This document shows positions 1-8,095 of a stretch of DNA of 64,000 nt, one piece after another. The notes under the pieces are model-generated. The model did no database searches. It was not told the DNA's origin and worked only from the letters and a program-made list of their open reading frames with translations. Source of the stretch: Pseudomonas asplenii (GTDB lineage Bacteria > Pseudomonadota > Gammaproteobacteria > Pseudomonadales > Pseudomonadaceae); contig NZ_JSYZ01000009.1 in NCBI RefSeq assembly GCF_001293465.1, positions 356,223 to 420,222 on the forward strand, in the 5' to 3' direction. Positions within the stretch are counted from its first letter, which is position 1. The number at the start of each line of letters is the position of its first letter. Both the position numbers and the translations under genes were made by a program.

Positions 1-60
1 CGATTTCGTACATAGCCTAGGCGGTGTCGCCATGACGCGGTACAGATACAGCGATTCGGT

Positions 61-93
61 AAAAAAAAACCCGGTCACCAGACCGGGTTCTTT
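61..93 (-). terminator. intrinsic terminator after etfA
   Basis: A perfect 9-bp stem (AACCCGGTC / GACCGGGTT, loop ACCA) at 68-89 is followed on the minus strand by a run of nine T. It lies about 20 bp beyond the etfA stop. The other strand also has a short T-run, so it may work in both directions. Bases 1-60 hold nothing I can assign. Confidence 0.9.
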
Positions 94-112
94 TATAAGT
101 GAAGCGGCTGGA

Positions 113-1042
113 TCAGACCAGCTTTTCCAACTCGGGCACGGCTTCGAACAGGTCCGCGACCAGGCCGTAGTCGGCCACCTGGAAGATCGGCGCCTCTTCG
201 TCCTTGTTGATCGCGACGATCACCTTGGAATCCTTCATGCCGGCCAGGTGCTGGATCGCGCCGGAGATACCGACGGCGATGTACAGCTGTGGCGCGACGA
301 TCTTGCCGGTCTGGCCGACCTGCATGTCGTTCGGCACGAAACCGGCGTCGACCGCGGCGCGGGAAGCGCCGACTGCCGCGCCCAGCTTGTCGGCCAGGGC
401 GTACAGGTGCTTGAAGTTGTCGCCGTTCTGCATGCCGCGGCCGCCGGAGACGACGATCTTGGCAGCGGTCAGCTCAGGACGATCGGACTTGGCCAGCTCT
501 TCGCCGACGAACGACGATTTGCCCGCATCGTGAGCGGCGCCAACGGCTTCGACGGCAGCCGCCCCCCCTTCGGCGGCAACCGGGTCGAAACCGGTGGCAC
601 GCACGGTGATGACCTTGATCGCGGCGCTCGATTGCACGGTGGCAATGGCGTTACCGGCATAGATCGGGCGCTTGAAGGTATCGGCGCTTTCCACCGAGAT
701 GATCTCGGAGATCTGGTCGACGTCCAGTTGGGCGGCCACGCGTGGCAGGATGTTCTTGCCGTTGGAGGTGGCGGCGGCCAGGACGTGGCTGTAGCCCTTG
801 CCCAGCTCGGCAGCCAGGGGAGCGACGTTTTCCGGCAGTTGATGAGCGTAGGCGGCGTTGTCGGCCACCAGCACTTTCGACACGCCAGCGATTTTCGCGG
901 CGGCTTCGGCAACGGCGCCAACGCCCTGGCCGGCAACCAGCACGTGGATGTCACCACCGATCTTCGCGGCGGCGCCAACGGTGTTCAGGGTGGCCGGAGC
1001 GACGGTTTTGTTGTCGTGTTCGGCGATTACCAAGATAGTCAT
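113..1042 (-). CDS. etfA: electron transfer flavoprotein alpha subunit
   Basis: This is the 309-residue alpha subunit of the soluble heterodimeric flavoprotein that takes electrons from acyl-CoA and other dehydrogenases and passes them to ETF:ubiquinone oxidoreductase. The N-terminal half begins [10 protein letters not shown]. The C-terminal FAD-binding domain is clear: [12 protein letters not shown], then [20 protein letters not shown] and [12 protein letters not shown], ending in the typical [12 protein letters not shown]. Length is normal for the family. The gene starts two bases after the etfB stop, so the two are one transcript, closed by the terminator at 61-93. The partner enzyme is encoded divergently at 2325. 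The identification rests on sequence recognition and classic gene order. Confidence 0.97.
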   Translation of the reverse strand: MTILVIAEHDNKTVAPATLNTVGAAAKIGGDIHVLVAGQGVGAVAEAAAKIAGVSKVLVADNAAYAHQLPENVAPLAAELGKGYSHVLAAATSNGKNILPRVAAQLDVDQISEIISVESADTFKRPIYAGNAIATVQSSAAIKVITVRATGFDPVAAEGGAAAVEAVGAAHDAGKSSFVGEELAKSDRPELTAAKIVVSGGRGMQNGDNFKHLYALADKLGAAVGASRAAVDAGFVPNDMQVGQTGKIVAPQLYIAVGISGAIQHLAGMKDSKVIVAINKDEEAPIFQVADYGLVADLFEAVPELEKLV

Positions 1043-1044
1043 GT

Positions 1045-1794
1045 TCAGATTACCTTCGCTTCGTTTTTCAGTTTCTCGACCAGTTCTGCAACCGACTTGA
1101 CCTTGATGCCCGCGCTGCGTGCAGCCGGTGCTTCAACCTTCAGGGTCTTGTTGGTGGAGGCGGTGGAAACGCCCAAAGCATCCGGAGTCAGCGTCTCGAG
1201 CGGCTTCTTCTTGGCTTTCATGATGTTCGGCAGCGACGCATAGCGTGGCTCGTTCAGGCGCAGGTCGGTGGTGACGATGGCCGGCAGGCTCAGCGACACA
1301 GTCTGCAGGCCGCCGTCGATTTCGCGGGTCACGGCAACCTTGTCGCCCGCCACTTCGACTTTCGAGGCGAAGGTGCCCTGGGCGTAGCCGCTCAGCGCAG
1401 CCAGCATCTGGCCAGTCTGGTTGTTGTCGCTGTCGATCGCCTGCTTGCCGAGGATCACCAGTTGTGGCTGTTCCTTGTCGACCACGGCCTTGAGCAGCTT
1501 GGCCACGGCCAGGGAGTTCAGTTCGTCGGCGGACTCGACCAGGATGGCGCGGTCGGCACCCAGCGCCAGCGCGGTACGCAGTTGCTCCTGGGCGGTGGAC
1601 GGGCCGATGGTGACGACGACGATTTCAGTCGCCACGCCTTTTTCCTTCAGACGTACCGCTTCTTCCACGGCGATTTCGCAGAACGGGTTCATCGACATCT
1701 TGACGTTGGCGAGGTCGACGCCGGAATTGTCCGCCTTGACGCGAACCTTGACGTTGTAATCGACAACGCGTTTGACAGCTACAAGAACCTTCAT
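1045..1794 (-). CDS. etfB: electron transfer flavoprotein beta subunit
   Basis: This is the 249-residue beta subunit of ETF, which binds AMP and docks dehydrogenases. It begins [20 protein letters not shown], contains the signature region with [11 protein letters not shown] and the [23 protein letters not shown] segment, and ends in the ETF-alpha-binding tail. The start ATG at 1794 follows GAGGAA at a good distance. It is the first gene of etfBA; only two bases separate it from etfA. The promoter must lie in the 530-bp divergent region 1795-2324. I could not find a convincing one for this direction; a weak candidate uses TTGACC at 2115-2120 read on the minus strand. Confidence 0.97.
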   Translation of the reverse strand: MKVLVAVKRVVDYNVKVRVKADNSGVDLANVKMSMNPFCEIAVEEAVRLKEKGVATEIVVVTIGPSTAQEQLRTALALGADRAILVESADELNSLAVAKLLKAVVDKEQPQLVILGKQAIDSDNNQTGQMLAALSGYAQGTFASKVEVAGDKVAVTREIDGGLQTVSLSLPAIVTTDLRLNEPRYASLPNIMKAKKKPLETLTPDALGVSTASTNKTLKVEAPAARSAGIKVKSVAELVEKLKNEAKVI

Positions 1795-2094
1795 GGATTC
1801 CTCACTCTCCGGTGAAAAGAAAGTCGCCCAGGCGTACCTGGCGGTTGGATGCTCAGCGGCGCGCGCGTGAAGCTCAAGGGCACCTCCAAAAACGCCGACA
1901 TCTGCACGAAAGCCTGGCTGTCTTCCGGTTCATGACCGTCCGTCCGACGTGACCGTGCAGTCACGGGACCGATGGACGTGTAAACTTCGCGCCAGAATCG
2001 GCGTGCCACTTCACTTTCGCTGTCTTCGTCCTGTCTTTAGACGTGCTCTTGCGGCCTCCGTTTAGCCTACGGCAAGCGCAAAACCGCTCGTATC

Positions 2095-2120
2095 TTGACC
2101 GGAACGCCTATTCTGGTCAA
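2095..2120. promoter_or_regulatory. inverted repeat in etfBA-etfD divergent region
   Basis: TTGACCGGAA and TTCTGGTCAA form 10-bp arms with one mismatch around a 6-bp spacer. It lies about 300 bp upstream of etfB and 205 bp upstream of the oxidoreductase gene. It could be an operator or part of an etfBA promoter; the sequence does not decide. I see nothing else firm in 1795-2094. Confidence 0.4.
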
Positions 2121-2180
2121 TACGGCAAAATGGTCAGTCATAAGCCGCGCTACTTTGATTTATCTGGCCTCCAGCGAATT

Positions 2181-2194
2181 CAAACAAACGTTTG
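2181..2194. promoter_or_regulatory. PsrA-type operator
   Basis: CAAAC-AAAC-GTTTG at 2181-2194 fits the published Pseudomonas PsrA consensus (G/C)AAAC-N2-4-GTTT(G/C). It is embedded in a perfect 12-bp palindrome, ACAAACGTTTGT (2184-2195). It ends two bases before the -35 box of the next gene. PsrA is a long-chain fatty-acid-sensing TetR repressor of beta-oxidation genes, so control of ETF oxidoreductase makes physiological sense. The match is seen directly; the regulator is inferred. Confidence 0.65.
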
Positions 2195-2196
2195 TA

Positions 2197-2225
2197 TTGG
2201 ACGCTGATAGTGGTGTAGATATAAT
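2197..2225 (+). promoter_or_regulatory. sigma-70 promoter of ETF-QO gene
   Basis: TTGGAC (2197-2202), a 17-bp spacer and a perfect TATAAT (2220-2225) form a strong vegetative promoter about 100 bp ahead of the GTG start at 2325. The PsrA-type palindrome abuts its upstream edge. Confidence 0.75.
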
Positions 2226-2324
2226 GCGCCACCTAGAGAGAAAGATGTCTCCCCCCTCCTGGAGCGGGACACCAAACCTCCAATCAGAAGAAAACTGTTG
2301 AGCCTTGAGAGTAGGAGAGAGTCT

Positions 2325-3989
2325 GTGGAACGCGAATACATGGAATTCGACGTGGTCATCGTCGGTGCCGGCCCCGCAGGCCTGTCCGCCGCCTGCCGGC
2401 TGAAACAGAAAGCCGCCGAAGCGGGTCAGGAAATCAGCGTCTGCGTCGTGGAAAAAGGCTCCGAGGTCGGTGCCCACATCCTTTCCGGCGCAGTGTTCGA
2501 ACCACGGGCCCTGAACGAACTGTTCCCGGACTGGAAGGAACTCGGTGCGCCGCTCAATACCCCGGTCAAGCGCGACGACATCTATGTCCTGCGCAACGGC
2601 GAGACCGCGACCAAGGTTCCCGACTTCTTCGTGCCCAAGACCATGCACAACGAAGGCAACTACATCATCTCCCTGGGCAACCTGTGCCGCTGGCTGGCCC
2701 AGCAGGCCGAGAACCTGGGCGTGGAGATCTACCCGGGCTTCGCCGCCCAGGAAGCGCTGTTCGACGAAAATGGCGTGGTACGCGGCATCATCACCGGCGA
2801 CCTCGGCGTCGACCGTGAAGGCAACCCGAAAGACGGCCTGTACACCCCCGGCATGGAACTGCGTGGCAAATACACGCTGTTCGCCGAAGGTTGCCGCGGC
2901 CACATCGGCAAGCAACTGATCGCGCGCTTCAAGCTCGACAGCGAAGCCGACGCCCAGCACTACGGCATCGGCCTCAAGGAAATCTGGGAAATCGACCCGG
3001 CCAGGCACCAGCCGGGCCTGGTGGTCCACACCGCCGGCTGGCCGCTGGACATCATGGGCACCGAGAACACCGGTGGTTCCTTCCTCTATCACCTGGAAAA
3101 CAACCAGGTGGTGGTCGGCCTGATCGTCGACCTGTCCTACAGCAACGCCTACCTGTCGCCGTTCGACGAGTTCCAGCGCCTCAAGCACCACCCGGTGCTC
3201 AAGCAGTACCTGGAAGGCGGCAAGCGCATCAGCTACGGCGCCCGCGCCATCTGCAAGGGCGGCCTGAACTCGCTGCCCAAGATGGTCTTCAACGGCGGCG
3301 CACTGATCGGCTGCGACCTCGGCACCCTGAACTTCGCCAAGATCAAGGGCAGCCACACCGCGATGAAATCCGGCATGCTCGCCGCCGAAGCGGTGGCCGA
3401 GAAGCTGCTGGCCGGCGCCGAGGGCGGTGACCAGCTGGACAACTACGTCATCTCGTTCAAGGCCAGCTGGCTGTACGAGGAACTGTTCGCCAGCCGCAAC
3501 TTCGGCGCGGCCATCCACAAGTACGGCCCGATCATCGGTGGCGGTTTCAACTGGGTCGAGCAGAACCTGTTCGGCGGCAAGCTGCCCTTCACCCTGCACG
3601 ACAACAAGCCGGACTACGCCTGCCTGAAGCTGGCCAAGGACTCGGTGAAAATCGACTACCCCAAGCCGGACGGCAAGCTCAGCTTCGACAAGCTCAGCTC
3701 GGTATTCCTCTCCAGCACCAACCATGAAGAAGAACAGCCGTGCCACCTCAAGCTCAAGGATGCGAGCATTCCGCTGACCAGGAACCTGCCGCTGTACGAC
3801 GAACCGGCGCAGCGCTACTGCCCGGCGGGCGTGTATGAAGTGATCACCCAGGAAGACGGCGAGAAGCGCTTCCAGATCAACGCCCAGAACTGCGTGCACT
3901 GCAAGACCTGCGACATCAAGGATCCATCGCAGAACATCACCTGGGTGGCGCCGGAAGGGGCTGGTGGCCCGACCTATCCGAACATGTGA
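2325..3989 (+). CDS. etfD: electron transfer flavoprotein-ubiquinone oxidoreductase
   Basis: This membrane-associated FAD/4Fe-4S enzyme oxidises reduced ETF and reduces ubiquinone. The 554-residue product has the N-terminal dinucleotide motif VIVGAGPAGLSAACRL, a second FAD/ubiquinone region, and a C-terminal iron-sulfur segment with YCPAGVYEV and CVHCKTCDIKDPSQNI, ending GGPTYPNM as in other bacterial and mitochondrial homologues. I chose the GTG at 2325 because AGGAG (2313-2317) sits seven bases before it and the product VEREYMEFDVVIVG matches the usual Pseudomonas N-terminus; an in-frame TTG at 2298 lacks this support. The gene stands alone, driven by the promoter at 2197-2225, and ends at the terminator at 4011. 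Confidence 0.96.
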   Translation: MEREYMEFDVVIVGAGPAGLSAACRLKQKAAEAGQEISVCVVEKGSEVGAHILSGAVFEPRALNELFPDWKELGAPLNTPVKRDDIYVLRNGETATKVPDFFVPKTMHNEGNYIISLGNLCRWLAQQAENLGVEIYPGFAAQEALFDENGVVRGIITGDLGVDREGNPKDGLYTPGMELRGKYTLFAEGCRGHIGKQLIARFKLDSEADAQHYGIGLKEIWEIDPARHQPGLVVHTAGWPLDIMGTENTGGSFLYHLENNQVVVGLIVDLSYSNAYLSPFDEFQRLKHHPVLKQYLEGGKRISYGARAICKGGLNSLPKMVFNGGALIGCDLGTLNFAKIKGSHTAMKSGMLAAEAVAEKLLAGAEGGDQLDNYVISFKASWLYEELFASRNFGAAIHKYGPIIGGGFNWVEQNLFGGKLPFTLHDNKPDYACLKLAKDSVKIDYPKPDGKLSFDKLSSVFLSSTNHEEEQPCHLKLKDASIPLTRNLPLYDEPAQRYCPAGVYEVITQEDGEKRFQINAQNCVHCKTCDIKDPSQNITWVAPEGAGGPTYPNM

Positions 3990-4010
3990 GATGGCTGGCT
4001 GAATGGCATC

Positions 4011-4035
4011 AAGGCTCCTTCGGGGGCCTTTTTGT
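4011..4035 (+). terminator. intrinsic terminator after ETF-QO gene
   Basis: AAGGCTCC-TTCG-GGGGCCTT followed by TTTGTT: an 8-bp stem (one G-U pair) with a stable TTCG loop and a T-run, 22 bp after the stop codon. From here to 4289 I see only C-rich unassigned sequence. Confidence 0.9.
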
Positions 4036-4289
4036 TGCCTTTTCGAAAGCAGGAAACACTCGGTAAGAAAACGACCAGCGGCACCCGAAAAACCAGCGTG
4101 CTCCGCCCCCGCCCCTGCCCTCTCCCCCCGAAAAACCACCGGTAAAAAACGCTCCATTAACTGACTGTAAACAAAGACCTTCCCCGTCTTTTCTGGCTAC
4201 CGGCCCGCCTGATCCTCCAGCCCACAGCACATAAAGAATCAGCTTACAGAAACGGACCACTCATCCAAGTACAGTTTCCATCGGTCGCC

Positions 4290-4336
4290 ACCTGTCAATT
4301 CTGACAGGTCCCAAACGGCGTTTTTTTGTTTATAAC
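4290..4336 (+). promoter_or_regulatory. lux-box-like palindrome and -10 of the HTH-LuxR gene
   Basis: ACCTGTCAATTCTGACAGGT at 4290-4309 has perfect 8-bp arms and fits the las/rhl-type form NNCT-N12-AGNN. A -10-like TATAAC lies at 4331-4336 with no recognisable -35. A start near 4342-4343 would centre the palindrome at about -43, the usual site for LuxR-type activators. The gene at 4457 encodes a LuxR HTH protein, so autoregulation is likely. This is the most symmetric of eleven related elements in the window. Confidence 0.7.
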
Positions 4337-4456
4337 CTCATGGGCAACCTAGGGAAGTCACCGCTGGCCTCAGGGCCGTTTCCGTCAGGGATCCCGAGCC
4401 GCCCAGCCCGAAAACCGATTGAAGTTCCTCAACTGTTTTTTGCGGGAGTTTCCGAT

Positions 4457-4729
4457 ATGCGTGCGTTACAACCCAAACCCACCCCCTCCCTTCCCCCAGT
4501 CGTACAACCCAGCGGCGATGGCGCGCCCCACATCCGACTCACCCGCAAGGAGCTGGAGGTCATGCGCTGGGCGATGTTGGGCAAGTCCTCCTGGGAAATC
4601 GCCCGGATCCTCGACTGCACGGAGTCGGCGGTGAATTACCACTTCGCCAATATCCGTGTGAAATTCAACGTGTCATCGCGCTGGGTCGCCTTGCGCCAGG
4701 CCGCTCAGATGGGCCTGGTAAAGCCGTGA
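4457..4729 (+). CDS. HTH-only LuxR-family regulator
   Basis: The 90-residue protein consists almost wholly of a GerE/LuxR HTH domain (residues about 28-88) after a proline-rich leader. The line LTRKELEVMRWAMLGKSSWE, then IARILDCTESAVNYH and NIRVKFNVSSRW, is closer to quorum-sensing LuxR proteins (RhlR, PhzR) than to NarL types. There is no autoinducer-binding domain, so any activity should not depend on AHL; N-terminally deleted LuxR is known to activate constitutively. ATG 4457 is preceded by GGGAG with 8-bp spacing. The longer in-frame start at 4340 would lie before the predicted transcription start. It probably binds the palindromes listed throughout this window, including the one in its own promoter; that is inference. 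Confidence 0.8.
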   Translation: MRALQPKPTPSLPPVVQPSGDGAPHIRLTRKELEVMRWAMLGKSSWEIARILDCTESAVNYHFANIRVKFNVSSRWVALRQAAQMGLVKP

Positions 4730-4862
4730 TTCCATGCCCTGCATGAATCCGCGCCCTTGACCTGATCGTCACACGAGACCTGCACTCGGCGGTTGTGACC
4801 CTCAGGATCCGCAACGCCAGCTTCTTCGCCCCAGCCACCTTCCAAGCCCAAGATCCCGTTCC

Positions 4863-5501
4863 ATGACCCGACATATCCTCCTGGCCGACGATCATCCCGT
4901 CGTGCTGCAAGGTGCGCGAATGGCCATTACCGTCGCCAACCGCGATGCCGACCTGACCTTGCACGAAGCCCTGAGCACCGATGCCCTGGTCACCCATTTG
5001 CAACGGCACCCTTGCGACCTGCTGCTGACCGACCTGTCCATGCCCAATGGCCGCTTCCCCGATGGCATTACCCTGATCGGCTATATCCGCCGGCATTATC
5101 CAACGCTCAAGGTGCTGGTGATGACCATGCTCAGCAGCCCGGCGCTGCTGCGCGAGCTGCTCGACCAGGGGGTGACCGGGCTGTTCGACAAGAATCGGCC
5201 ACTGCACGAATTGAGCAACGCCGTGGCCCAGGTCGGGGCCGACCGCCGCTACCTCAGCCCCAGCTTCGCGCTGATGCTGAAAATGCACGGCACCAGCGAC
5301 CTGCTCGATGCCCCGCTGTCGCAACGGGAGCTGGAAGTGCTGCGCCTGTTCGGCCAGTCCTGCAATGGCCGACAGATCGCCGAACGGCTCAATCGCAGCG
5401 AAAAGACCATCAGCCGGCAGAAGCGCAGCGCCATGGAAAAGCTGGGGCTGCGGCATGATAGCGAGCTGGTGGACTATATGCGGCGGGCGGGGTTGGGCTG
5501 A
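4863..5501 (+). CDS. NarL/FixJ-family response regulator, orphan
   Basis: A 212-residue response regulator. The receiver domain (1-125) has the acidic pair D9-D10, phospho-acceptor D57 in LLLTDLSMP, T88 and K110. A LuxR-type HTH follows at about 145-210 (LSQRELEVLRLFGQSCNGRQ, then KTISRQKRSAMEKLG), resembling RcsB/BvgA-like regulators. No histidine kinase gene is adjacent. It lies 133 bp after the HTH-only LuxR gene on the same strand, possibly co-transcribed. Its last 16 codons and following bases are duplicated in inverted orientation at 11993-12058, at the far side of the RHS array. Confidence 0.9.
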   Translation: MTRHILLADDHPVVLQGARMAITVANRDADLTLHEALSTDALVTHLQRHPCDLLLTDLSMPNGRFPDGITLIGYIRRHYPTLKVLVMTMLSSPALLRELLDQGVTGLFDKNRPLHELSNAVAQVGADRRYLSPSFALMLKMHGTSDLLDAPLSQRELEVLRLFGQSCNGRQIAERLNRSEKTISRQKRSAMEKLGLRHDSELVDYMRRAGLG

Positions 5502-5519
5502 GGTTCTCTGGAAGCCACC
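5453..5519 (+). repeat. inverted duplication, left copy (response-regulator 3' end)
   Basis: The last 16 codons of the response-regulator gene plus about 18 following bases recur, with a few mismatches, on the opposite strand at 11993-12058. The two copies bracket the short-RHS array as inverted repeats of about 65 bp. Confidence 0.85.
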
Positions 5520-5526
5520 GCTGCCC

Positions 5527-5554
5527 TGTGGGAGCCGGTTTGCTGGCGGTAGCA
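5527..5554 (+). repeat. REP-like sequence
   Basis: TGTGGGAGCCGGTTTGCTGG and the following bases match the common Pseudomonas REP form (TGTGGGAGCGGGCTTGCTCG...). Intergenic location between the response regulator and the first RHS cassette fits. Confidence 0.6.
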
Positions 5555-5623
5555 GTCTCCCGACCGCCAATTATGGCAGAGCTGGTGGCTGGCAGAATGA
5601 CCAAATGACCCAATGCAGCGGGT

Positions 5624-6682
5624 TTATGATTCACGTATGTCAGTTGCCTCAACCGCCACAGACCCTATAGGTATGTGAGAACTATCGGCAATATCAGAGT
5701 ATTTAGGTGGCGATTCATAAGGCGGCGGATCAAGAAACTCACGAAGCTCAATCTTAAAAAGATCTCTACTCCTCCGATAATCATCTCTTTCGTGCTCAAG
5801 CTGATAGGCGTAATTATTTAATTTAGCATACGACACCTCAGGATGCTTTTTATAAGCCTTAACCAGCTCCCTCTCCTTCTTTATGATAAAACCACTATAC
5901 CTCACAAGTCCATGACCTCTCCTTCTTAGATATTCGGAGCCAGGAGACGCACTCTGAAGATCAAGACGCCCTACAAAGTCACTCAGCGAAAAGCTCTCTG
6001 TCGGCTTGTTGACCATATTAAAAAAATGGCCCGGCTCAGCGGGAGGATTAATACGAACACCATGAACAATGATATAAGCTCCCGTCACAGCCACCCCCCT
6101 TCTCCGATTCAAAACATAATCCTTCATTTCCTTTAAAAAATTCCATAATCCAGGAGCATGTCCCGTAGGATCCATCTGGTTAACCGGATCTCCTTCACAA
6201 TACCTATAGGCATTGATACCGCCCTTGCCAAACGGACTCAAACTGTCCGGACTGTTGAACCGCATCAACACCGGATTGAACGCCCGATAGCCATTGCCCA
6301 ACAGATAATGCCCAGTCACCGGGTCCGGCTGTTCGCCACTGAAGCCCAACAAGCTCAACAAGCCGCTGCCGGGTGTCCGATGGCCATAGGGGCTGTACGC
6401 CATGGCCTGACGCTGCACGCCGTCCACAGCCTGTAACACCGAACCTTGTTGATCCGTTGCCAGCAGAGTGGCCTCGCGGTCTGCCCCTTGTCGCCGCTGC
6501 TGGGCCATCCGCCAATCATCCGATTGGAAGAACGAATGGGTAATCGCCCCCTGTATCTCAGTGGCCAGGCGGCTTTTGCAATAGAAACGCTGTTGCGGGT
6601 CAAGGTTGACCGGACTGCAGGCCACCAACCGGTCGAGCGGGTCGTAACGGTACTGGCTCAGCAAGGTGCGCAAGATTGCCAT
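5624..6682 (-). CDS. short RHS-core protein, cassette A (paired PPxY tail)
   Basis: The 352-residue protein has a conserved RHS-core region (1-174) and a unique tail. It starts MAILRTLLSQYRYDPLDRLV; the core has the SYSPYGHRTP-type YD segment, GHYLLGNGYRAFNPVLMRF and the terminal DPTGH (171-175). It lacks the large RHS shell of full-length toxins. The tail (176-352) is AT-richer, charged and possibly helical (REFLDPPPYESPPKYSD), with two WW-ligand motifs, PPPY (319-322) and PPKY (325-328). No catalytic motif was recognised and no immunity-like ORF follows. A lux-box-like element lies 63 bp upstream. Function is unknown; a variable C-terminal toxin or effector is the likeliest reading. Confidence 0.8.
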   Translation of the reverse strand: MAILRTLLSQYRYDPLDRLVACSPVNLDPQQRFYCKSRLATEIQGAITHSFFQSDDWRMAQQRRQGADREATLLATDQQGSVLQAVDGVQRQAMAYSPYGHRTPGSGLLSLLGFSGEQPDPVTGHYLLGNGYRAFNPVLMRFNSPDSLSPFGKGGINAYRYCEGDPVNQMDPTGHAPGLWNFLKEMKDYVLNRRRGVAVTGAYIIVHGVRINPPAEPGHFFNMVNKPTESFSLSDFVGRLDLQSASPGSEYLRRRGHGLVRYSGFIIKKERELVKAYKKHPEVSYAKLNNYAYQLEHERDDYRRSRDLFKIELREFLDPPPYESPPKYSDIADSSHIPIGSVAVEATDIRES

Positions 6683-6744
6683 GGCCTGGCTCCAAAGGGG
6701 TTGCTATCCCTTCAGGCAGTGTCCGCCCAACCAGCGATGCTGAC

Positions 6745-6764
6745 TACTGGCAGAACTATCAGGT
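6745..6764 (-). promoter_or_regulatory. lux-box-like element before RHS cassette A
   Basis: On the minus strand: ACCTGATAGTTCTGCCAGTA (form NNCT-N12-AGNN). A GACACT hexamer (6718-6723, minus strand) lies at the -10 distance seen in the other copies. Start codon is 63 bp further on. Confidence 0.65.
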
Positions 6765-6870
6765 TCCCGCCGGCAGGCATCCCCCAGGCGCGTACCATCG
6801 AGAAGTGGCAACCTGTACGACAGCTGAGACCTCGATCAGAAAACTCTCGAAACCTTTACCCTCTGTTGGG

Positions 6871-7872
6871 CTAATCCTCAAATGTCTCCCATTTTTTCTT
6901 GCCGCTGCGTATTTTGCCAACCTGTTCTTTTGGAGATTCAAACCTGGGGACAGGCTCAAACAGGTGCTTTTTCAACTCAGCCTGGAGCAAATCATATTCC
7001 TTCTTATACTCAAGCCTCTTATTTTCTATCGACCGGACCCATTGAGGATAACCATTAATACGGCCAATAGTATTACCCTCAAAACTAATTCTGTCAGCGA
7101 GCGCCCTCTCTGCCTCTACAACTTCAGCATTCAAGGAAATCAATTCCCTATCCCGAGGCAGCATTTTTGAAACACCCTCACTGGTGCGATCATACAAAGT
7201 CTCGTCAATCCCTTTGTAAACGGGTGTAGGATCATTGAAAAAATCTGGGGCATGTTCCTTGTAAAGCTTAACCTCAACACCCTGAATAGAGTAGGTTATT
7301 CTTTTCTTGGGATACTGCCCGAAAATCTCAAACATTTTACGGAATTTGATATGCCCTGTCGGGTCAACGTTGTTAACGGGTTCCCCCACACAGTAGGCAT
7401 ACGCATTCATCCCACCCTTATCAAACGGACTCAGACTGTCCGGGCTATTGAAGCGCATCAACACCGGATTGAACGCCCGATAGCCATTGCCCAACAGATA
7501 ATGCCCGGTCACCGGCTCGGCCCGCTCGCCGTTGAAGCCCAGCAGGCTCGACAGACCATTGGCAGGCGCACGGTGGCCATAGGGGCTGTACACCATGGCC
7601 TGGTGTTGGGCTCTATCCAGGGCCTGTAGCACCGAGCCTTGCTGGTCCGTTGCCAGCAGGTTGGTCTCGCGGCCCGCACCCTGTCGCCGTTGCTGGGCCA
7701 ACGGGACGTTATCCGACAGGAAGAACGTATGGGCCACCGCGCCCTGGATCTCGGTGGCCAGGCGGCTTTTGCAATAGAAACGCTGATGCGGTGCCAGGTT
7801 GGTCGGGGCGCAAGCCACCAGCCGATCAAGCGGATCGTACCGGTACTGGCTCAGGATAAGGACGGTTGCCAT
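6871..7872 (-). CDS. short RHS-core protein, cassette B
   Basis: The 333-residue protein has the same ~175-residue RHS core (starts MATVLILSQYRYDPLDRLVA, ends VDPTGH) joined to an unrelated, lysine/glutamate-rich tail of about 160 residues containing YKGIDETLYDRTSEGVSKML and ending KKKWETFED. The ATG at 7872 aligns with the starts of the sister cassettes; the in-frame upstream ATG at 7896 does not. No transmembrane segment, PPxY or known toxin motif is visible in the tail. Its own lux-box-like element (one base longer than the others) lies at 7935-7955. No immunity gene is seen in the 188 bp before the next cassette. Confidence 0.78.
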   Translation of the reverse strand: MATVLILSQYRYDPLDRLVACAPTNLAPHQRFYCKSRLATEIQGAVAHTFFLSDNVPLAQQRRQGAGRETNLLATDQQGSVLQALDRAQHQAMVYSPYGHRAPANGLSSLLGFNGERAEPVTGHYLLGNGYRAFNPVLMRFNSPDSLSPFDKGGMNAYAYCVGEPVNNVDPTGHIKFRKMFEIFGQYPKKRITYSIQGVEVKLYKEHAPDFFNDPTPVYKGIDETLYDRTSEGVSKMLPRDRELISLNAEVVEAERALADRISFEGNTIGRINGYPQWVRSIENKRLEYKKEYDLLQAELKKHLFEPVPRFESPKEQVGKIRSGKKKWETFED

Positions 7873-7934
7873 CGTGCGGACTCCAAAGAGGTGCAATCCC
7901 TAGGGACAGTGTCCGCCTGACCAGGGGTGCTGGC

Positions 7935-7955
7935 TACTTGTTAGAACTATCAGGT
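7935..7955 (-). promoter_or_regulatory. lux-box-like element before RHS cassette B (variant)
   Basis: The half-site ACCTGATAGTTCT is intact, but the other half carries a 1-bp insertion (N13 instead of N12). The GACACT hexamer (7908-7913) follows at the family distance plus one. Possibly weaker than the other copies. Confidence 0.55.
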
Positions 7956-8095
7956 TTTTGCACCACGCAGGCGCCCGCCCGATACTCGGGTCGCTACTGC
8001 AGGCAAACCATGGACTGTAGGCGCAGGACTTCAGGCGAGACAAAGCAAAAAAATGGCAGCCGGAATAATCGACCACAGCCCTTACTCCTTACAGA

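Noticed and set aside
2160..4157. Long open frame (665 codons) opposite the ETF-QO gene, and similar ones opposite the usher, RHS and copD genes
   Set aside because: They are GC-bias shadows: no ribosome sites, compositions rich in Gly/Ala/Val/Gln, and they lie wholly across well-identified genes.
4340..4456. Longer start for the HTH-LuxR gene at 4340
   Set aside because: It lies at or before the predicted transcription start, has no ribosome site, and adds a non-conserved Pro/Ser-rich stretch; ATG 4457 has GGGAG.
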